In this document: piece by piece, positions 4,597-8,932 of the stretch
Position numbering within the stretch: position 1 is the first letter of the stretch
Layout: each line of letters begins with the position of its first letter
Notes under the pieces: model-generated
Told to the model about the DNA's origin: nothing
What the model saw: the letters and a program-made list of their open reading frames with translations, nothing else
The model's database searches: none
Position numbers and translations under genes: made by a program
Assembly: GCA_025352345.1 (NCBI GenBank)
Contig: JANXTP010000198.1
Location: 1 to 8,932, forward strand
Length of the DNA stretch: 8,932 nucleotides
Origin: Burkholderiales bacterium
GTDB taxonomy: Bacteria; Pseudomonadota; Gammaproteobacteria; Burkholderiales; Burkholderiaceae_C
Direction of reading: 5' to 3'

Positions 4597-6315
4597 TCAC
4601 TCGTTGGTGCACGCAATCACTTCTTCCAGCGTCGTGACGCCCGCCCGGACCTTGACCAACCCGGACTGTCGCAGGTCACGCACGCCTTCGCGCTGGGCCT
4701 GCTCAGCAATGTCGACCGCGGTGCCCTCGGTGAGGATGATGCGTTGGATCTCTTCGGTGATCGGCATCACTTGGTAGATACCGACACGGCCCCGGTAGCC
4801 GTTCGAGCAGGCAGAGCAGCCCACAGCGCGAAACGGCTTCCAGCTGCCATTCAGATCCGCCTCGACGAAGCCCGCCTTGAGCAGCGCTTCCTTGGGGTAG
4901 TCCGCTGGTGCCTTGCAGCCCTCGCAGAGCTTGCGCGCCAACCGCTGTGCAGTGATCAGCAGCACGCTGGAGGCGATGTTGAACGGCGCCACGCCCATAT
5001 TCAGCATCCGGGTCAGCGTGGTCGGCGCGTCGTTGGTGTGCAAGGTCGACATCACCATGTGACCGGTTTGCGCCGCCTTGATCGCGATGTCTGCGGTTTC
5101 CAGGTCGCGGATTTCGCCGACCATGATGATGTCCGGGTCCTGGCGCAAGAAAGATTTCAGCGCCACGGCGAAGTTCAGCCCTGCCTTGTCGTTGACATTG
5201 ACCTGGTTGATGCCAGGCAGGTTGATTTCAGCCGGGTCTTCGACGGTGGAAATGTTGACGCCCGGTTGATTCAGGATATTCAAGCAGGTGTACAGCGACA
5301 CTGTCTTGCCGGAACCGGTCGGGCCGGTCACCAGCACCATGCCGTAGGGCCGCTGGATGCAATGCAAAAGGCGATCGCGCTCGATCTTTTCGTAGCCCAG
5401 CGCCTCGATGCCCAGCTTGGCGCTCGACGCATCGAGGATCCGGATCACGATCTTTTCGCCGAACAGCGTGGGCAAGGTGCTGACGCGGAAGTCGATCGAC
5501 TTGCTGCCGAACTTGAGCTTCATCCGGCCATCTTGTGGCACGCGCTTTTCGGCGATGTCCAAACGCGATATCACCTTGATGCGTGACGACAGTTTGTCCT
5601 TGATCGCAATCGGCGGCTGGGTGATCTCGCGCAATTCGCCATCGACCCGGAAACGCACCCGGTAGTGGTATTCATAAGGCTCAAAATGCAGATCAGACGC
5701 CCGCGCATTGATGGCGTCGATCAGCATCTTTTGCAGGAAGCGCACCACCGGTGCGTCTTCGACATCCGGCGCGGCTTCGGCAGCTTCCTGGTTGGTGACA
5801 TCGTCGGTGACATCGAATTCGAAGTCGCCTGAGGCCATCGACTCCAGCGTTTCCGTCACGCTGCTGCCGCTGGTTTCGACAATCTTCGACAGCTTGTCGT
5901 GCTCGACGATGACCCATTCGGGTGTCAGTTGCGTTGCGAACTTGATGCGCTCGACCGCTTCCTGGTCGGTGGGGTCGGCGCCACCGATGAACAGACGCCC
6001 ACCGCGTTTGCCCAAAACGACGATCTGATACTGAGACGCCAGCTTGGCATCGATGATGTTACGGGGCAGCTTCTGCGCGTCGACTGCATTGAGGTCCAGC
6101 AGAGGAAGCGCCAGCGCAGAGGAGAGCGTGTGCGCCAAGTCCGCGGGAGAGACCGCGCCCGCGGCGATCACCGACGCGACGAAACTGATTTTTTTGTCGC
6201 GGGTCGACCTGACCAAGCCCTCTGCGGTTTTCTCGTTCAGCTTGCCGGCGTGGACAAGAACCCGCGCGACGCCTGACAGGGCGGATTGAGGCGCTTCAGC
6301 GAGGGTGTCTGCCAT
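4597..6315 (-). CDS. pilB: Type IV pilus assembly ATPase PilB
   Basis: PilB is the cytosolic hexameric ATPase that powers pilus extension through PilC. The 572-residue protein has an N-terminal MshEN-type domain (about 40-145) and a linker with an acidic stretch (163-187). The secretion ATPase core follows: N2 domain from about 189, Asp box VISRLDIAEKRVPQDGR at 248-264, Walker A GPTGSGKT at 331-338, Walker B DIIMVGEIRD at 395-404 and His box GHMVMSTLHTND at 418-429. The tetracysteine zinc site C464-x2-C467 and C500-x2-C503 marks extension-type ATPases and separates PilB from PilT. The ATG at 6315 lacks a good Shine-Dalgarno site; no better in-frame start is evident. It is the first protein gene of the cluster, with 74 bases between it and the tRNA-Pro gene, in which no convincing sigma70 or sigma54 promoter was found. 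Confidence 0.98.
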   Translation of the reverse strand: MADTLAEAPQSALSGVARVLVHAGKLNEKTAEGLVRSTRDKKISFVASVIAAGAVSPADLAHTLSSALALPLLDLNAVDAQKLPRNIIDAKLASQYQIVVLGKRGGRLFIGGADPTDQEAVERIKFATQLTPEWVIVEHDKLSKIVETSGSSVTETLESMASGDFEFDVTDDVTNQEAAEAAPDVEDAPVVRFLQKMLIDAINARASDLHFEPYEYHYRVRFRVDGELREITQPPIAIKDKLSSRIKVISRLDIAEKRVPQDGRMKLKFGSKSIDFRVSTLPTLFGEKIVIRILDASSAKLGIEALGYEKIERDRLLHCIQRPYGMVLVTGPTGSGKTVSLYTCLNILNQPGVNISTVEDPAEINLPGINQVNVNDKAGLNFAVALKSFLRQDPDIIMVGEIRDLETADIAIKAAQTGHMVMSTLHTNDAPTTLTRMLNMGVAPFNIASSVLLITAQRLARKLCEGCKAPADYPKEALLKAGFVEADLNGSWKPFRAVGCSACSNGYRGRVGIYQVMPITEEIQRIILTEGTAVDIAEQAQREGVRDLRQSGLVKVRAGVTTLEEVIACTNE

Positions 6316-6389
6316 TCAGTGCCCGGTGGTCGATCGATCAACTGACGAATGGACTTCGATGAACAAGCCACAGCCCGTGACCTAAAAAT

Positions 6390-6466
6390 TGGTCGGGGTG
6401 AGAGGATTCGAACCTCCGGCCTCTACGTCCCGAACGTAGCGCTCTACCAGGCTAAGCTACACCCCG
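6390..6466 (-). tRNA. tRNA-Pro, anticodon CGG
   Basis: A 77-base cloverleaf on the minus strand. The acceptor stem CGGGGTG pairs perfectly with CACCCCG, followed by A73 and an encoded CCA. The D arm is GCTT/GAGC around AGCCTGGTA. The anticodon arm CTACG/CGTAG encloses TTCGGGA, giving anticodon CGG with G37, as expected for proline tRNA reading CCG. The variable loop is AGGCC and the T arm is GGAGG-TTCGAAT-CCTCT. A run of five T begins one base after CCA. The gene lies 36 bases downstream of ispB and may be cotranscribed with it. No second copy of its 3' end and no integrase is present in the window. Confidence 0.98.
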
Positions 6467-6483
6467 AATTCCTGTATTTGAAA

Positions 6484-6491
6484 ATAATATA
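6484..6491 (-). promoter_or_regulatory. Weak candidate -10 region for tRNA-Pro
   Basis: The AT-rich patch reads TATATTAT on the minus strand, 18-20 bases before the tRNA 5' end, the right place for a -10 box. The nearest -35-like hexamer, TTGACC at 6514-6519, is 22 bases away, which is too far, so this is only a candidate. Confidence 0.3.
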
Positions 6492-6502
6492 TCGCGGGAA
6501 TC

Positions 6503-7498
6503 TCAGGAAGAGCGGTCAAGTGAACGTACGCACAAGTTTATCAGAGCGTCCCGGTAAATCGACGGACGCAAACCGCCCAGGCTTTGTTGCGCCAGCTCAA
6601 TTTGTTCCCGGGCGGCCTCTCGTGTCGCGTCGATCGAACCGGTGCGACGCACCACCTCAATGACTTCCGGCAGGCGCACCACCTCGCCTTCGAGGATCGC
6701 TTCCCGTATCAGCTGGCGCTCGGACGTGGTGCCCCGTTCCATGGCCAGCAGCAGCGGCAGGGTGGGTTTGCCTTCCCGCAAATCGTCACCGACGTTCTTG
6801 CCCAGTTCGGCGGTCGTTCCCTCGTAGTCCAGCAAATCGTCGATCAGCTGGAACGCCGTGCCCAGCGACCGCCCGTAATTGGCGCAGGCCTCCTCGATGT
6901 CGGGTGGTGCCTCGGCAAGTACCGCGCCCAGCCGCGCACTGGCCTCGAACAATTTGGCGGTCTTGAAGCGGATCACTTTCAGGTAATCGCTGACCTGCAC
7001 ATCGGGGTCATGCATGTTCATCAGCTGCAATACCTCGCCTTCGGCGATCACATTGGTTGCATCCGACAGCACCTGCAGCACGCGCATCCGGTTCACCGAC
7101 ACCATCATCTGGAAGGCACGGGAATAGACAAAGTCGCCGACCAGGATGCTGGCGGCGTTGCCGAACAGCGCATTGGCTGTCTTTTTGCCGCGTCGCAGAT
7201 CGGATTCGTCGACCACGTCGTCGTGTAGCAGGGTGGCGGTGTGGATGAACTCCACCGTCGCCGCCAACTCGAAACGTTCGGGCCCGCGAAAGCCCAAGGC
7301 ATTCGAGAACAGCAACACCAGCATCGGCCTGACCCGTTTGCCCCCGGCTCCAGTGATGTAACCGGCGATCTGATTGACGAGCACGACCTGCGATGCCAAA
7401 CGTCGGGTGATGACAGCATCGACCTGCTGCATCTCTGCCTCCATCAGCCTGGCGACTGTGGACACATCATCGGTGTATGCGTTGGATTCGGCGCGCAC
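6503..7498 (-). CDS. ispB: Polyprenyl (octaprenyl-type) diphosphate synthase
   Basis: Trans-prenyltransferase that adds isopentenyl diphosphate units to an allylic primer to make the C40-type side chain of ubiquinone. At 331 residues it matches the IspB family. It has GGKRVRP at 52-58 and the first Asp-rich motif HDDVVDESD at 92-100 (D93, D94, D97), followed by RRG. K179-T180 lie in the substrate pocket, and the second Asp-rich motif QLIDDLLDYEG covers 217-227 (D220, D221, D224). These bind the Mg-diphosphates. Chain length cannot be read safely from sequence; C40 is inferred from the lineage. The start is GTG at 7498, supported by AAAGG (7504-7508) 5 bases upstream and a TATAAT box at 7525-7530. 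It is divergent from rplU, a common neighbour in proteobacteria. Confidence 0.95.
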   Translation of the reverse strand: MRAESNAYTDDVSTVARLMEAEMQQVDAVITRRLASQVVLVNQIAGYITGAGGKRVRPMLVLLFSNALGFRGPERFELAATVEFIHTATLLHDDVVDESDLRRGKKTANALFGNAASILVGDFVYSRAFQMMVSVNRMRVLQVLSDATNVIAEGEVLQLMNMHDPDVQVSDYLKVIRFKTAKLFEASARLGAVLAEAPPDIEEACANYGRSLGTAFQLIDDLLDYEGTTAELGKNVGDDLREGKPTLPLLLAMERGTTSERQLIREAILEGEVVRLPEVIEVVRRTGSIDATREAAREQIELAQQSLGGLRPSIYRDALINLCVRSLDRSS

Positions 7499-7503
7499 GC
7501 TGG

Positions 7504-7508
7504 CCTTT
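7504..7508 (-). promoter_or_regulatory. ispB ribosome binding site supporting the GTG start
   Basis: AAAGG on the minus strand, 5 bases before GTG at 7498. There is no ATG nearby upstream in frame, so GTG is the best start. Confidence 0.65.
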
Positions 7509-7524
7509 GGCAGGAAAGATTTGA

Positions 7525-7530
7525 ATTATA
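7525..7530 (-). promoter_or_regulatory. ispB promoter -10 box
   Basis: A perfect TATAAT on the minus strand, 26 bases before the ispB start codon, predicting a short leader of about 20 bases. No good -35 hexamer lies 16-18 bases further upstream, so the promoter is incomplete by consensus. Confidence 0.55.
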
Positions 7531-7604
7531 GAAATGCATTGGAAGCCCCGCGGGTTGCGCTTGCCTGCACCTGCAGATTCCAGCGCAAACACCGGAATTT
7601 AGGC

Positions 7605-7610
7605 TAAACT
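7605..7610 (+). promoter_or_regulatory. Candidate -10 box of the rplU-rpmA promoter
   Basis: TAAACT (4 of 6 to the -10 consensus) in the context AGGCTAAACT, about 70 bases upstream of rplU. No clear -35 hexamer stands at the usual distance. Transcription would start near 7617, just ahead of the leader hairpin. Confidence 0.4.
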
Positions 7611-7617
7611 CTCGGGC

Positions 7618-7651
7618 TGTGCCGGAGGCCGCGATTGCATTGCATGGCACA
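7618..7651 (+). repeat. Leader hairpin upstream of rplU
   Basis: TGTGCC (7618-7623) and GGCACA (7646-7651) form a perfect 6-base-pair stem around a 22-base loop, ending 29 bases before the rplU ATG. It falls at or near the predicted 5' end of the transcript. It might protect the RNA end or be part of ribosomal-protein feedback control; no known leader family was recognised. Confidence 0.4.
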
Positions 7652-7680
7652 CCACGAAGAATTCAATTGAAAGGACTGAA

Positions 7681-7992
7681 ATGTACGCAGTCATCAAAAC
7701 CGGTGGTAAGCAGTACCGGGTTGCTGCAGGTGAAAAGCTCAAGGTCGAGCAGATCGTCGCAGAGATCGGCCAGCAGATCACCATCGACCAGGTGCTGGCC
7801 GTCGGCAGTGGCGCGGACATGAAAGTCGGCAGCCCACTGGTGTCTGGTGCGACCGTCATCGCTACCGTGTTGTCCCAGGGCCGGCACGACAAGGTCCGCA
7901 TTTTCAAGATGCGGCGCCGCAAGCACTACCAGAAGCGCCAAGGTCACCGCCAAGCGTTCACCGAAATCCAGATCAGCGCCGTCAACGCCTGA
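7681..7992 (+). CDS. rplU: 50S ribosomal protein L21 (bL21)
   Basis: Structural protein of the large ribosomal subunit that contacts 23S rRNA and L20. The protein has 103 residues, the usual size. It begins MYAVIKTGGKQYRV, the L21 signature. The basic stretch VRIFKMRRRKHYQKRQGHRQ at residues 72-91 is the rRNA-binding C-terminal motif, followed by the usual TEIQI strand. The ATG at 7681 has AAAGGA (7670-7675) with 5 bases spacing. It is the first gene of the rplU-rpmA pair, divergent from ispB. Nothing is unusual in the protein. Confidence 0.99.
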   Translation: MYAVIKTGGKQYRVAAGEKLKVEQIVAEIGQQITIDQVLAVGSGADMKVGSPLVSGATVIATVLSQGRHDKVRIFKMRRRKHYQKRQGHRQAFTEIQISAVNA

Positions 7993-8025
7993 GCTCGGTT
8001 GCCCTAGTTTTTTGAGGATTCAGTC

Positions 8026-8283
8026 ATGGCACAGAAAAAAGGCGGCGGTTCCACCCGCAACGGGCGCGACTCGCAGCCCAAGATGCTCGGCGTGAAAGCC
8101 TTCGGTGGTCAATCGATCCCGGCCGGTTCCATCATCGTTCGCCAGCGTGGCACGCAGTTTCACCCAGGCACCAACGTCGGTGTCGGCAAAGACCACACGC
8201 TGTTTGCATTGACCGATGGCGAGGTGGTTTTTGCTGTTAAAGGCCCACGCAATCGGCGCACGGTGAGCATCAAGTCGCACTGA
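8026..8283 (+). CDS. rpmA: 50S ribosomal protein L27 (bL27)
   Basis: L27 sits near the peptidyl-transferase centre, and its N-terminal tail reaches the A and P site tRNAs. This 85-residue protein has the proteobacterial form starting MAQKKGGGSTRNGRDS, without the N-terminal cleavable extension found in Firmicutes. The core signature KAFGGQSIPAGSIIVRQRGTQFHPG spans about residues 24-48, with GKDHTLFALTDGEV following. The ATG at 8026 has GAGGA (8014-8018) 7 bases upstream. It follows rplU after 33 bases and is closed by a hairpin terminator 24 bases after its stop codon. Confidence 0.99.
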   Translation: MAQKKGGGSTRNGRDSQPKMLGVKAFGGQSIPAGSIIVRQRGTQFHPGTNVGVGKDHTLFALTDGEVVFAVKGPRNRRTVSIKSH

Positions 8284-8306
8284 CACCACGGTGGCAGATC
8301 GACGCG

Positions 8307-8337
8307 AGCCCCGGTTTGCCGGGGCTTTCGCATTTTT
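8307..8337 (+). terminator. Rho-independent terminator after rpmA
   Basis: AGCCCCGG and CCGGGGCT form a perfect 8-base-pair GC-rich stem with a TTTG loop (8307-8326). TTCGCATTTTT follows, an interrupted T tract. The stem is strong but the T-run is broken, so termination may be partial, leaving some read-through into obgE. The remaining gap to obgE (8338-8415) contains no strong promoter; TTTAAT at 8347-8352 is a weak -10 candidate. Confidence 0.75.
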
Positions 8338-8415
8338 GGTCTGCCGTTTAATGTCGATGCGCGTCCCTGAACCTGCCCGCCTCGTACCTCGTCGCAGCAA
8401 CACCACTTATTCAAG

Positions 8416-8932
8416 ATGAAATTTGTAGACGAAGCCTCGATCGACATTGCTGCAGGCGACGGCGGGAATGGCTGCATGAGCTTCCGGCGCGAGAAATTCA
8501 TCCCGTTCGGTGGTCCTAACGGCGGTGACGGCGGTCGCGGCGGCAGCGTCTACGCTGTCGGCGATCGCAATCTCAACACCCTGATCGACTACCGCTATGC
8601 GCGCCGCCACGAGGCACGGCGGGGCGAAAATGGTCGTGGCTCCGACCAGTTTGGCGCTGCTGCCGAAGACATCGTGCTGCGCATGCCGATGGGCACGATC
8701 ATCACCAACGCCGACACCGACGAGGTGATGGCCGAGCTGCTGGTGCCCGATGAAAAAGTGTTGCTGGCCAAGGGCGGTGACGGCGGTTTCGGCAACCTGC
8801 ACTTCAAGACCAGCACCAACCGAGCCCCGCGGCAAAAAACCCCGGGCTGGCCTGGCGAGCAATTCCGCTTGCGGCTCGAACTGCGAGTGCTGGCCGATGT
8901 GGGGCTGCTCGGCATGCCCAACGCCGGCAAGT
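8416..8932 (+). CDS. obgE: GTPase Obg (CgtA), N-terminal part only
   Basis: Obg is an essential GTPase that binds the 50S subunit late in assembly and links ribosome state to growth and stress. The first 172 codons are visible; the frame is open at the right edge. The N-terminal Obg fold (residues 1 to about 158) is clear: MKFVDEASIDIAAGDGGNG, then glycine-rich turns GGPNGGDGGRGG (32-43) and AKGGDGGFGNLHFKTSTNRAPRQ (118-140). The G domain begins with LADVGLLGMPNAGK at 159-172, and the window ends exactly at the P-loop lysine. The ATG at 8416 lacks a good Shine-Dalgarno site, but the start matches the family. It follows rpmA by 132 bases, the common rplU-rpmA-obgE order. Confidence 0.97.
   Translation, partial: MKFVDEASIDIAAGDGGNGCMSFRREKFIPFGGPNGGDGGRGGSVYAVGDRNLNTLIDYRYARRHEARRGENGRGSDQFGAAAEDIVLRMPMGTIITNADTDEVMAELLVPDEKVLLAKGGDGGFGNLHFKTSTNRAPRQKTPGWPGEQFRLRLELRVLADVGLLGMPNAGK

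Noticed and set aside
1974..4637. Long plus-strand open frame of 887 codons
   Set aside because: It is codon-aligned antisense to coaE, pilD and pilC, which have full family matches. Its product is rich in Gln, His, Arg and Asp with no recognisable domain. Openness follows from avoidance of TTA, CTA and TCA in the sense genes.
4744..5586. Plus-strand open frame of 280 codons within pilB
   Set aside because: Codon-aligned antisense shadow of pilB, whose ATPase motifs are intact on the minus strand.
6316..6389. Search for a sigma54 (TGGCAC-N5-TTGC) or strong sigma70 promoter before pilB
   Set aside because: Only TGGCTTG-like bases and no matching -12 element were found; no -35/-10 pair with proper spacing was seen.
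6584..7228. Plus-strand open frame of 214 codons within ispB
   Set aside because: Codon-aligned antisense shadow of ispB, which carries both Asp-rich motifs.
8407..8862. Minus-strand open frame of 151 codons across obgE
   Set aside because: Antisense shadow of the Obg N-terminal domain in the same codon-aligned register.
1..8932. Search for a mobile element, CRISPR array, phage, defence or toxin-antitoxin system
   Set aside because: Every substantial frame is explained by core genes; there are no direct repeats with regular spacing, no transposase or integrase motifs and no obvious composition break.

Overview
The window reads as a stretch of conserved core chromosome from a high-GC betaproteobacterium, most likely Burkholderiales. 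The grounds are the style of the GroES/GroEL, L21, L27 and PilBCD sequences, a HrcA/CIRCE operator combined with a sigma32-like promoter in front of groESL, and the gene order pilB-pilC-pilD-coaE-zapD-yacG followed by tRNA-Pro, ispB // rplU-rpmA-obgE. The genus cannot be fixed by eye. There is no transposase, integrase, phage gene, CRISPR array, toxin-antitoxin pair or composition break, and nothing looks like a new multigene system.

Layout. Minus strand, positions 1-962: the 5' end of groEL (cut by the window edge) and complete groES. Both are read from a composite promoter at about 646-674, with a CIRCE operator at 611-637. yacG (747-962) lies just upstream of that promoter. Minus strand, 953-6315: the pilB-pilC-pilD-coaE-zapD-yacG cluster, transcribed from pilB towards yacG with short spacers or a 4-10 base overlap. 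Upstream of pilB on the same strand are a tRNA-Pro(CGG) gene (6390-6466) and the polyprenyl diphosphate synthase gene ispB (6503-7498). A 182-base divergent intergenic region separates ispB from the plus-strand genes rplU and rpmA. These end in a hairpin terminator, after which obgE begins and runs off the right edge just inside its G1 (P-loop) motif.

How the genes work together. PilB (assembly ATPase), PilC (inner-membrane platform) and PilD (prepilin peptidase/methylase) are the motor side of type IV pilus assembly; no pilin gene is in the window. CoaE finishes coenzyme A synthesis, ZapD bundles FtsZ at the division septum and YacG inhibits gyrase. They share the pil transcription unit but probably not its function. 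IspB makes the side chain of ubiquinone. L21, L27 and Obg are all 50S ribosomal subunit or assembly factors. GroES/GroEL is the heat-inducible chaperonin.

The points most worth a second look are regulatory or small-scale: the overlapping sigma70/sigma32/CIRCE promoter, a TTG start for zapD, a hairpin plus 14-codon reading frame filling the pilB-pilC spacer, a stem-loop in the coaE-zapD spacer, and a leader hairpin before rplU. No gene-free stretch exceeds 300 bases; the longest is the 240-base groES-yacG interval, which holds the groESL promoter, operator and leader.
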